Part shown: in pieces, positions 1 to 7,617 of the stretch
How positions within the stretch are numbered: position 1 is the first letter of the stretch
Layout: the number at the start of each line of letters is the position of its first letter
Origin: Hyphomicrobiales bacterium
Lineage (GTDB): Bacteria; Pseudomonadota; Alphaproteobacteria; Rhizobiales; Rhizobiaceae
Direction of reading: 5' to 3'
Assembly: GCA_002709005.1 (NCBI GenBank)
Contig: PAPH01000082.1
Span: 1-64,000, forward strand
Length of the DNA: 64,000 bases
The notes under the pieces: model-generated
Told to the model about the DNA's origin: nothing
Databases searched by the model: none
Seen by the model: the letters and a program-made list of their open reading frames with translations, nothing else
Made by a program: the position numbers and the translations under genes

Positions 1-81
1 CTGCAGATCCTCACCCTCGCTCTCGTCGCGCTGTTCCCGGCCCTATCGACCTGGCTGCCTTCGAAAATCGTCGGTTTCTGA
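1..81 (+). CDS. TRAP transporter large permease, C-terminal fragment
   Basis: This is the last 26 codons of a gene that begins before the window, ending in TGA at 79-81. The residues LQILTLALVALFPALSTWLP are a hydrophobic helix followed by a Leu-Pro end, typical of the C-terminus of DctM-type TRAP permeases (TRAP-T family, 12-helix subunit). It lies 33 bases before the hypD-like gene on the same strand, so the transporter probably imports the hydroxyproline-type substrate handled by the next two genes. Too little is visible to exclude another membrane permease. Confidence 0.6.
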   Translation: MQILTLALVALFPALSTWLPSKIVGF

Positions 82-114
82 TAGTCTGATCAACAACCTT
101 AAGAAGAGAGTCCC

Positions 115-1056
115 ATGAACGATTCCATTTTCACAGGCTGCATCCCGGCCCTCATGACGCCATGCAAGGCCGACCGTAGCCCGGACTTCGATTCGCTGGT
201 CCGCAAGGGCAAGGAACTGATCGAAGCCGGGATGTCCGCCGTCGTTTATTGCGGATCGATGGGCGACTGGCCTCTGCTGACGGACGCGCAGCGCATGGAA
301 GGCGTCTCGCGTCTCACGGCAGCCGGCGTGCCGGGGATCGTCGGTACCGGCGCGGTCAACACGGCCTCCGCTGTCGCTCATGCGGCGCACGCCGCCAGGG
401 TCGGTGCCAAGGGGTTGATGGTTATTCCGCGCGTTCTTTCCCGCGGTGCGTCGCCTGCCGCCCAGAAGGCGCACTTCAAGGCAATCCTCTCGGCCGCCCC
501 CGATATCCCCGCCGTCATCTACAACAGCCCCTATTACGGTTTCGCGACCCGTGCCGATCTCTTCTTCGCGCTGCGTGAAGAGCATCCGAACCTTATCGGC
601 TTCAAGGAATTCGGCGGAGCTGCCGATTTGCGTTATGCCGCCGAGAACATCACCTCGCGCGATGACAGCGTCACCCTGATGGTCGGTGTCGATACCAACG
701 TCTTCCACGGCTACGTCAATTGCGGCGCCGGCGGCGCGATCACCGGCATCGGAAACGCGCTCCCCAAGGAAGTGCTTCACCTCGTCTCGCTGTGCGAAAA
801 GGCGGCCAGGGGCGACGTCAAGGCGCGCGCCCGGGCGCTCGAACTCGAGAGCGCTCTCGGCGTTCTCTCCTCCTTCGACGAAGGTCCGGACCTCGTGCTC
901 TTCTACAAGCATCTGCTCGTCCTCAACGGCGAGCCGGAATACATGCTCCACTTCAACGAGACCGATGCGCTCGACGATTCCCAGCGCAACTATCTCGAGG
1001 CACAGTACACCCTCTTTAAGTCCTGGTACGCGAACTGGTCGGCCGATCTCGACTGA
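115..1056 (+). CDS. hypD: 1-pyrroline-4-hydroxy-2-carboxylate deaminase (HypD/LhpC, DapA family)
   Basis: This 313-residue protein belongs to the dihydrodipicolinate synthase/N-acetylneuraminate lyase family. The family Tyr is in YNSPYYG (Tyr136), the Schiff-base Lys in GFKEFGG (Lys164), and a glycine-rich GSMGDW loop lies near residue 48. The sequence closely resembles, from memory, the rhizobial HypD enzyme of trans-4-hydroxy-L-proline catabolism, which deaminates 1-pyrroline-4-hydroxy-2-carboxylate to alpha-ketoglutarate semialdehyde in the cytoplasm. A GAAGAGAG ribosome site precedes the ATG. A TRAP permease upstream and an aconitase-X gene downstream support a hydroxyproline role. A strong hairpin follows the stop codon. 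Confidence 0.85.
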   Translation: MNDSIFTGCIPALMTPCKADRSPDFDSLVRKGKELIEAGMSAVVYCGSMGDWPLLTDAQRMEGVSRLTAAGVPGIVGTGAVNTASAVAHAAHAARVGAKGLMVIPRVLSRGASPAAQKAHFKAILSAAPDIPAVIYNSPYYGFATRADLFFALREEHPNLIGFKEFGGAADLRYAAENITSRDDSVTLMVGVDTNVFHGYVNCGAGGAITGIGNALPKEVLHLVSLCEKAARGDVKARARALELESALGVLSSFDEGPDLVLFYKHLLVLNGEPEYMLHFNETDALDDSQRNYLEAQYTLFKSWYANWSADLD

Positions 1057-1084
1057 TCGCGAACCGGTATCAATTCTTGGAGAT

Positions 1085-1117
1085 GGCGGCGGAGCATGGT
1101 TCCGCCGCCGTTTTCGT
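1085..1117 (+). terminator. Rho-independent terminator after hypD
   Basis: A perfect 9-bp stem GGCGGCGGA/TCCGCCGCC (1085-1093 and 1101-1109) with a 7-base loop is followed by GTTTTCGTTT. It lies 29 bases past the hypD stop, so the downstream gene probably has its own promoter or depends on read-through. Confidence 0.75.
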
Positions 1118-1196
1118 TTGAGCTTCTGCCTCGATTGTCCCACAGTCCCCGGCGATTGATTACCGCGCAATTTGATGAGTCCCGAGGAAGCCGCCC

Positions 1197-2873
1197 GTGA
1201 CAGATGCCATCGCGATCGTCGCCGGCCGGGCGACGGGCCCGGTCCTCGCCAGCACCGAGCCGCTGAGCTTCTGGGGCGGTGTCGAGCCCGCGAACGGCCG
1301 GGTGATCGACGCTTCCCATCCGCTCAAGGGAAGAAGCGTCTCCGGTGCGATCCTGATGCTGCCGCTCAGCCGCGGCTCCTGCTCGGGATCGGGCGTTCTG
1401 CTCGATCTCGTCATCGGCGGCCGGGGGCCGGCGGCGATCATCTTTTCGGAGCCGGAGGACGTCCTCACGCTGGGCGCCCTGGTTGCGCGCGAGATGTTCG
1501 CCAAATCCCTGCCGGTCCTGCGGGTTTCGCGGGAGGTTTTCGGCGAACTCTGCGCTGCGGATGAACTGACCATCGAGGAGGACCGGATCGTCGTTGGGGG
1601 CAGGGAGTATCCCGTCGCGCCCGCGCCGGCTGGCCAGCTCGATCTCACCGACGATGAATGCGCCATGCGTGATGGTGGAAACGGAGAAGCGACCGCCATC
1701 GCCATGCGGGTGATCTGCGCCATGGCCGCGCAGCAGGGGGCGACCTCGCTTGTTCCCATCACCCAGGCCCATATCGACGGCTGCATCTACGCCAGCCCCG
1801 CCAACCTGACATTCGCCGAACGCATGGTCGAGCTCGGGGCGAGGGTCTCGGTGCCCACGACGATGAACGCGATATCCGTCGATCGGGAAAACTGGCGCGG
1901 GCAGGGGATGGACCCGGATTTCGGCAACCCGGCCGAGCGGCTAGCCGACGCCTATGTCGGAATGGGCTGCGCGCCGACATTCACCTGCGCGCCCTATCTC
2001 CTGGAAAGCGCGCCGCATCAGGCCGAGGCGATCGCCTGGGCCGAATCCAATGCGGTGGTCTTCGCCAATTCCATCCTCGGCGCGCGCACCGCCAAACATC
2101 CGGATTTTCTCGATCTCTGTATCGCCGTCACGGGACGCGCGCCATGTGCCGGCGTCTATCTCGACGATCACCGCAGACCGGCCGTCATCCTCGAAATCGA
2201 CGGCCCTGAAGTGCCTGGCGACGCCTTCTGGCCGCTCGTCGGCTATGTGGCTGGAGCCCGCGCGACGGATGGCATTCCGCTGTTGAGGGGACTTGCGGAC
2301 GCAGGGCCGCGCCCGGACGATCTCAAGGCGCTATGCGCCGCCTTCGGCACCATGTCGGCGGCGCCGATGCTGCATGTCGAGGGCGTGACGCCGGAGGCTG
2401 ACCTCGAGCCTTTGCCCGATGCGCCCACGATCCATATCTCGCGCGCCGAGCTGCGCGAGACCTGGAAACGGCTCAATGACGGGCCCGAAGAGGTCGACCT
2501 GATCGCCATCGGCAGCCCGCATGCCTCGCTGGAGGAGTTGCGGATTCTGCGCGATGCATTGGGCGGCGGGACGATCCGTGTACCGATCATCGCCACCGCC
2601 GGGCGGCGCATCATCTCGGAAGCCGGGGGCGATGGCATTCTCGATGACTTGCGAAAGTCGGGCGTCCGCGTTTTCCCCGATATCTGCTGGTGCTCGATCC
2701 GCGAACCGGTCTTTCCGCGCGAAACCAGCGTGGTGCTGACCAATTCGGGCAAATACGCCCATTACGGCCCCGGCCTCTCGGGCCGCCAGGTCCGCCTTGC
2801 AGGCATGCACGATTGCATCGGGGCAGCGCTGACCGGATCGGCACCGCCCCGGATTCCTGACTGGCTCGCCTGA
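1197..2873 (+). CDS. Aconitase X, fused form; probable cis-3-hydroxy-L-proline dehydratase
   Basis: This 558-residue protein joins an N-terminal swivelling domain (old DUF126, about residues 1-130, with SRGSCSGSG) to the large catalytic aconitase-X domain (old DUF521, about 145-558). In many organisms these are separate subunits. Fused bacterial AcnX proteins are established cis-3-hydroxy-L-proline dehydratases that release 1-pyrroline-2-carboxylate. The start is GTG, with GAGGAA 8 bases upstream. The hypD-like gene and TRAP tail just upstream fit a hydroxyproline island. The exact substrate is inferred from family and context. A GC hairpin at about 2929-2949 downstream has no T-run. Confidence 0.82.
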   Translation: MTDAIAIVAGRATGPVLASTEPLSFWGGVEPANGRVIDASHPLKGRSVSGAILMLPLSRGSCSGSGVLLDLVIGGRGPAAIIFSEPEDVLTLGALVAREMFAKSLPVLRVSREVFGELCAADELTIEEDRIVVGGREYPVAPAPAGQLDLTDDECAMRDGGNGEATAIAMRVICAMAAQQGATSLVPITQAHIDGCIYASPANLTFAERMVELGARVSVPTTMNAISVDRENWRGQGMDPDFGNPAERLADAYVGMGCAPTFTCAPYLLESAPHQAEAIAWAESNAVVFANSILGARTAKHPDFLDLCIAVTGRAPCAGVYLDDHRRPAVILEIDGPEVPGDAFWPLVGYVAGARATDGIPLLRGLADAGPRPDDLKALCAAFGTMSAAPMLHVEGVTPEADLEPLPDAPTIHISRAELRETWKRLNDGPEEVDLIAIGSPHASLEELRILRDALGGGTIRVPIIATAGRRIISEAGGDGILDDLRKSGVRVFPDICWCSIREPVFPRETSVVLTNSGKYAHYGPGLSGRQVRLAGMHDCIGAALTGSAPPRIPDWLA

Positions 2874-2994
2874 CCCTGTCAGCAGATGTGGGGATTGCCG
2901 CTTCGGTCGGCGGCGTAGAGTTCCAGAGCGCCGCCAGTGTTCGGCGGCGGGGCGGTTACGCAGGCGAAATGGCGATGACATTCGCGCGGATGCA

Positions 2995-4206
2995 CTAGTG
3001 ATAGGAGATTGGGGAGGGTGATGGGGCCGGCGTTCCCTGGCAACGGATCTCGAGAGGGGCCTGTTGCGCCAGTTCCGAAAGATAGGCCTGCTCCGCCGGG
3101 TAGTCATGGGGCCCCACATGGCGTTGTCCGATTCCCGACAGCGAGTCGCTCTGGAAGCCGTCGAACCCGAAGAGCGACACGCTGGACGGATTGCAAAGGA
3201 GGGTGGCCGCCGTGACCATCATCCCGCTGGAAGGCCTGCTGCCGAGCCGCTGTGACAGGTCTTCATACAGGGGTTTGGGGAAAACCGTTCCCATGTGTCG
3301 CGCTTTCAGAAGCCAGAGCGGAAACTCCCGCCGTTTCGGGGTGAGCCACAGGAGCAGCCTGCTTTTCTTCTGGCGAAAATTTCCGCGGGAAACCCAGATG
3401 CTGCTGGCGAGGACCGTCGTCCGTGTCCCGCTGGTTTCAGGGGAGATGATCGGCCCGCGGTTCAAGCGTATCACGACATCATGCGCATCGATTTCTGCGC
3501 CATATGTGCTTGCGCAGATCGACGAAGCGTTTCCCACAATGGCGACGGCTTTCCCCTCGACCAGATCGTTCAGTGGCGCCAGTCCGCGGAACCCTATCAG
3601 CCGCGCGGCAACGGCTCTTGCGGGCAGCAGAAGGCGCGCCTTCATTTTCTCTCGCCGCCTGCGTCTTTCGTGAACGGCTGTGAGCCTGGCGAGGGCGGTT
3701 GGGTGGGGCCGCCAGGTTATCGCGCCGAGGGCAGAGGCCTGCCGCGTCTGCACCGTCTGCGTCGACGGAAAGTGCCGCCGTATTTCCTCAAGCCACCAGT
3801 CGGCGCTTTCAATCGTGCAGTGAGCATTGCTTCCATCAGGCAGCAACGCGTCCGCGAAGGTCAGGGAGATGACGAAGAGAACGTGATCGGAGAGTGTCGC
3901 GAGATATCCGAGGACGGAATTCAGATCCGCCTTCGGGATATGCTCCATCACATCGGTGCATAAAACCAGGTCGAACAGACCGTCCGGCGGGGCGGAATAT
4001 TCTTCGACATAGGGGTCGTAGAGCGTGACGTCGTAACCCAGCGTCCTCAGTCGTTTTCCCAAAGCGCCTTTTCCGCATCCGAAATCCAGAATGCGCTTCG
4101 CTTTGAGATCGGAAAGAAACGGCTCCACATAATCCAGCAATCGCTCCCCGGTCTTTCCGTATCCCGGATTGAGCGTGTGCAGTTTTTTGTATGCTTCCAC
4201 TGCCAT
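2995..4206 (-). CDS. SAM methyltransferase fused to a GT29 (sialyltransferase-like) domain
   Basis: This 403-residue protein has two parts. Residues about 1-165 are a class I SAM-dependent methyltransferase: DFGCGKGALG at 41-50 is motif I and DVMEHI at 85-90 fits motif IV. Residues about 215-350 resemble glycosyltransferase family 29: VAIVGNASSI...EIDAHDVVIRLNR (221-250) resembles sialyl motif L and RPSSGMMVTAATL...VSLFGFDG (324-350) resembles sialyl motif S. An Arg-rich linker (180-200) joins them. Family knowledge suggests methylation and sugar transfer on a surface glycan, but donor and acceptor are unknown. The gene stands alone between unrelated catabolic genes, suggesting acquisition. 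The ATG has a GGCAAGATTG context with no strong ribosome site. Confidence 0.72.
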   Translation of the reverse strand: MAVEAYKKLHTLNPGYGKTGERLLDYVEPFLSDLKAKRILDFGCGKGALGKRLRTLGYDVTLYDPYVEEYSAPPDGLFDLVLCTDVMEHIPKADLNSVLGYLATLSDHVLFVISLTFADALLPDGSNAHCTIESADWWLEEIRRHFPSTQTVQTRQASALGAITWRPHPTALARLTAVHERRRRREKMKARLLLPARAVAARLIGFRGLAPLNDLVEGKAVAIVGNASSICASTYGAEIDAHDVVIRLNRGPIISPETSGTRTTVLASSIWVSRGNFRQKKSRLLLWLTPKRREFPLWLLKARHMGTVFPKPLYEDLSQRLGSRPSSGMMVTAATLLCNPSSVSLFGFDGFQSDSLSGIGQRHVGPHDYPAEQAYLSELAQQAPLEIRCQGTPAPSPSPISYH

Positions 4207-4392
4207 GGCGAAGACAACAATCTTGCCGGAGGTCTATGTTGATCCCAGAATTATATGATCGATAGTGAATGTTAGCGCGAAAGGCGAAGGGGGTCAATGC
4301 CGGCAACGGTGAGTTGAGGTGGCGTCGACGATCCAGACTGGCGAGTTCCATGAAACGCAGCAATGGATCTCGCCCTGGAATGATGGCTCCAT

Positions 4393-4424
4393 AAAAAAAT
4401 GGGGCCGGATCACGCCAGCCCCAT
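4393..4424 (-). terminator. Rho-independent terminator of the aldehyde dehydrogenase gene
   Basis: On the minus strand ATGGGGC and GCCCCAT form a 7-bp stem around a 12-base loop, followed immediately by TTTTTTT. It lies 22 bases beyond the stop codon of the gene at 4446-5822. The remaining 4207-4392 stretch is upstream sequence of the methyltransferase-GT29 gene, with no other feature seen. Confidence 0.8.
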
Positions 4425-4445
4425 TCGGTCTTCGGGTGAACCCGC

Positions 4446-5822
4446 TCAGCCGATGCGGATCGACTTGATATTGACGAATTCCTTCAGGCCTTCCGGTCCA
4501 TGTTCACGACCGTAGCCGGAGGTCTTCACCCCGCCGAAGGGCATGGTGGGGTAGGCGACGTCGAACGAGTTGATGAATACCATACCGGTATCGAACCATG
4601 TCGCCGCCAGCTTGCGGGCCTTTTCGATGTCCTTGCTGAAGATGCCGCCGCCGAGACCGTAGCGGCTGTCATTGGCGATCCGCATGGCGTCCTCGTCGTC
4701 CTTCGCGCGGATGATCGAGGCGGCCGGGCCGAACATCTCGTCGTCATAGGCCGGCTGGCCCGGTTCGACGTCGGCCAGCACGGTCGCCGGATAGAACCAG
4801 CCGGTGTTCGCCGGGATCTCGCCGCCGACGACGAGGCGAGCACCCTTGCCGATGCTGTCCTCGACCTGCTTGTGCAACTCGTCGCGCTGCTTCTTCGTCA
4901 CCATCGGGCCGAGCTGCGTGGTGTCATCGGACGGATCGCCCATGCGGATCGCGCCGAATTTCTCCGCATAGGCAGTGACAAAGGCATCGTAGTTCTTCTC
5001 GGTCACGATGAAGCGCTTGGCGTTCACGCAGGTCTGGCCGTTATTGTAGAGCCGGCCCTGCACGCATGTCTCGACGGCGAGTTCGAGGTCGGCGTCGTCG
5101 AGCACCAGATAGGCGTCATTGGACCCGAGTTCGAGCACCGTCTTCTTGACCAGTTCGGCGGCCTTTGCAGCCACCGCGCGCCCCGCCTTGTCGCTGCCGG
5201 TCAGCGTCACGCCGCGCACCCGCTCGTCCTCGATGATTTTGTTCGACTGGTCGTGCGAGATCAGCAAAACGCCGAAGAGACCCTTCGGCAGACCGGCGCG
5301 TTCATAGAGGTCACGCAGGAAAAGGCCGCTGCCGGTGCAGGCCTCGGCGTGTTTGAGCAGCACACCGTTGCCTGCCATAAGGCTGGCGATCGAATAGCGA
5401 ACCGCCTGATAGGCCGGAAAATTCCAGGGCTGGATGCCGTAGACCACACCGATCGGCGAATGTGTGACATATCCCTTTCCGTTAGCCACGTCGCGCTCAT
5501 CGTCGGCGAGAGCGTCCGGGCCGATCTTGGCGGTGTAGTCGCAGATGGCGGCGCACAGATCGACCTCGTCGCGGCTGTCCTTGAGCAGCTTGCCGACCTC
5601 GTCGGTCATCAGCTTGGCGAACTCCTCCTTGGAATTGCGCAGCTCCTCGCCGATCGCTGCGATGACCTTGGCGCGGTCCGCAAGGCTCTTCATGCGCCAG
5701 TCAAGAAACGCCGTATGACTGGCTTCGACGACGGCCATGGCATCCGCGTCGGACATGTGCGGATAGAATTTAATTTTTTCCTCGGTGAGCGGATTGATGG
5801 TCTGAAGCGATGATTGGGACAT
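4446..5822 (-). CDS. NAD(P)-dependent aldehyde dehydrogenase, Sad/YneI-like (succinate-semialdehyde type)
   Basis: This 458-residue protein of the aldehyde dehydrogenase superfamily oxidises an aldehyde to an acid. Key residues are visible: Asn134 in QPWNFP, Glu231 in ELGSNDAY and catalytic Cys265 in NNGQTCVNAKR. The shorter length and ELGSNDAY block match the Sad/YneI succinate-semialdehyde branch rather than the 480-490 residue GabD branch. Given the hydroxyproline genes 2 kb away, alpha-ketoglutarate semialdehyde is another possible substrate, but it is not in the same operon. A GGAGGGC ribosome site precedes the ATG, and a strong terminator follows. Confidence 0.85.
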   Translation of the reverse strand: MSQSSLQTINPLTEEKIKFYPHMSDADAMAVVEASHTAFLDWRMKSLADRAKVIAAIGEELRNSKEEFAKLMTDEVGKLLKDSRDEVDLCAAICDYTAKIGPDALADDERDVANGKGYVTHSPIGVVYGIQPWNFPAYQAVRYSIASLMAGNGVLLKHAEACTGSGLFLRDLYERAGLPKGLFGVLLISHDQSNKIIEDERVRGVTLTGSDKAGRAVAAKAAELVKKTVLELGSNDAYLVLDDADLELAVETCVQGRLYNNGQTCVNAKRFIVTEKNYDAFVTAYAEKFGAIRMGDPSDDTTQLGPMVTKKQRDELHKQVEDSIGKGARLVVGGEIPANTGWFYPATVLADVEPGQPAYDDEMFGPAASIIRAKDDEDAMRIANDSRYGLGGGIFSKDIEKARKLAATWFDTGMVFINSFDVAYPTMPFGGVKTSGYGREHGPEGLKEFVNIKSIRIG

Positions 5823-5864
5823 GGGAGCCCTCCTGTTGGACAGTTTTTTCGTTGGGCTGACGGT

Positions 5865-6626
5865 TCAGCCGTTGGCGGAGCGGTGTTTCGAAAGCGTCTT
5901 CTCGACGCCGGCGAGGGCGCCGAGCACCTCGTCGCGCCAGCCTTCGGGCGGCAGTTTGCGAATGGATGAATGGGCCGCGCAGACGATCGGCGTGCCGGCC
6001 CAGCGGTCGGCCAGATCACGCGCCCATGCTGCATAGTCGTCGGCGGCACCCGGGCGCTTTTGCAGCGCCTTGCCCAGCGCCGGATGAAACTTCAGCTTCG
6101 ATTGCGGCAGGAATCTCCCCAGGATGCCGGGAAAAGCGAGAACGTTGATCGTGTCATCCACATGGACGATACCGCTTTCCTTGTGGCGCACGAGAACCGA
6201 AGCCACATGAACATGCTCGTCCGTGGAGATGAAATCGACGCCGGCCGGCACGGAGAAATCGAGATCGTCGCTAAACTCGGCCTGCGTGGCCTCGTCCTCG
6301 ATCACACCCGTCTCCCACGGCAGGTCGGGCGCCTGTTTGCGGTGGCGGCTGGTGCCGATCAGCCGCGCATGTGGCAGTACCTTATGAATGGCGACGCAAT
6401 GGAGCGTGTGGAACGGGTGAACGTTGATGACGGCCTCGATAGCCCGCCCGCCATCGGTGAGCGCGAAAAGCGCCTCGCGGTCCTCGGTGCCGATATCGTA
6501 GCTGTCGAGTAATACAAACCTGCCGTTCGTTCCGCGCACCAGCGACATGTGGGTGCCGAGATTGATCACTCCGGCGATCTTGAAGTCGCCGCGAAATGTC
6601 CAGAAATTGTTGGCGAGCTGCCTCAT
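5865..6626 (-). CDS. Divergent metallo-beta-lactamase-fold protein, unknown substrate
   Basis: This 253-residue protein looks like a degraded metallo-beta-lactamase fold. NVHPFHTLH (His70, His73, His76) stands where the HxHxDH motif would be, HVDDTINV later resembles the GDT metal-ligand strand, and CAAHSS near the C-terminus could supply a last His. The open frame extends further upstream, but the ATG at 6626 has GGGAGAG at a good distance and opens directly into the fold (MRQLANNFWTFRGDF). It lies 42 bases upstream of the aldehyde dehydrogenase on the same strand, so the two are probably co-transcribed. Whether it hydrolyses anything cannot be told from sequence. Confidence 0.6.
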   Translation of the reverse strand: MRQLANNFWTFRGDFKIAGVINLGTHMSLVRGTNGRFVLLDSYDIGTEDREALFALTDGGRAIEAVINVHPFHTLHCVAIHKVLPHARLIGTSRHRKQAPDLPWETGVIEDEATQAEFSDDLDFSVPAGVDFISTDEHVHVASVLVRHKESGIVHVDDTINVLAFPGILGRFLPQSKLKFHPALGKALQKRPGAADDYAAWARDLADRWAGTPIVCAAHSSIRKLPPEGWRDEVLGALAGVEKTLSKHRSANG

Positions 6627-6824
6627 CGTACCGTGCTCTCCCGGGGGAATGACGCCGAAGCGCGGCTGTGCGCTGCTCCGTAGTCGGCAAATGGATGGGT
6701 GGCGGAAATGTTCCTGCTGCAATAGGAAATCGGATGAGGTGCCCGTCTCTGAAGCGCTGTTGCGTGTGGGCGGTGACCGCGCCTTGCGACCAAGTCCGAA
6801 TTCAGGCCGAAGGGATCATCCGAA

Positions 6825-7517
6825 GTGAAAATCGCCATATTGAACCTGACGCTTCCCTTCGAGGACACCGGTGCGTTTGCAACGACCGGCGAGGAGATCG
6901 AGAACTGGATCTCACCCGCCTTGCCGGAGGCGGAGATTTCCGTCCTGGATATTGCCCATGGCGAACCGTTCCCGGCGCCCGCCGATTACGATGGCTACAT
7001 CGTCAGCGGTTCGGAAAGGGGCGTCTATGACGAGGTCGAATGGATGGAGCCCCTGCGTCGCTTTCTCCTCGATTGCAGGGAGGCGGGCGCGCCGATGGTC
7101 GGCATCTGCTTCGGCCACCAGATGATGGCGCACACTTTCGGTGGTTGTGCCGAAAAGGCATCGGTTGGGACGATGGTCGGAGCCAGACGGTTCACGGTCG
7201 ATGGTATCGCGCGCGCTGCCCATGTCTGGCATCAGGACCAGGTTGTTGTCGTCCCGCCGGGCGCACGTGTAACCGGCTCTGCCGACTATTGCCCCGTCGG
7301 CATGCTCGACTATGATTTTCCGGCATTCTCGATGCAGTTCCACCCGGAATTTTCGCGCGAGTACATGAGCCGGGGCATCGAACTCCTTCTGGGCAGGGCA
7401 ATCGAGCCCGATCTGGCGGATCAGGCACTGCAAAGCATGGCCAGCGTGGACGTGGCGGCCGATCTGATGGCGGAACGTGCGGCCGCCACATTGAGAAGCG
7501 CGCGGCGCCGACCTTGA
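6825..7517 (+). CDS. Class I glutamine amidotransferase-like protein
   Basis: This 230-residue protein has the class I glutamine amidotransferase triad: Cys95 in GICFGHQMM, and His173 and Glu175 in QFHPEF. Such stand-alone domains hydrolyse glutamine or gamma-glutamyl compounds (GuaA-like domain family). The start is GTG, preceded by AAGGGA. It is divergent from the metallo-beta-lactamase-fold gene, with 198 bases between them, and it is not obviously part of an operon. No partner synthetase is encoded nearby, so a gamma-glutamyl hydrolase or regulatory role is possible. Confidence 0.75.
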   Translation: MKIAILNLTLPFEDTGAFATTGEEIENWISPALPEAEISVLDIAHGEPFPAPADYDGYIVSGSERGVYDEVEWMEPLRRFLLDCREAGAPMVGICFGHQMMAHTFGGCAEKASVGTMVGARRFTVDGIARAAHVWHQDQVVVVPPGARVTGSADYCPVGMLDYDFPAFSMQFHPEFSREYMSRGIELLLGRAIEPDLADQALQSMASVDVAADLMAERAAATLRSARRRP

Positions 7518-7538
7518 ACCGCCAAACAGGCGGTCTTT
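7518..7538 (+). terminator. Weak intrinsic terminator after the amidotransferase gene
   Basis: ACCGCC and GGCGGT form a 6-bp stem around AAACA directly after the stop codon, followed by CTTTG. The T-run is short, so this is a weak call. Confidence 0.4.
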
Positions 7539-7617
7539 GAAGAACCCTGGCCGCAGTGCGTTTTGTCGCGCTCTGAATGCATCGGGAACTCCGGCGTCGC
7601 TTGCGCGTTAGGCTCGT

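Noticed and set aside
2929-2949. GC hairpin after the aconitase-X gene as a terminator
   Set aside because: CGCCGCC/GGCGGCG pairs over 7 bp but is followed by GC-rich sequence with no T-run.
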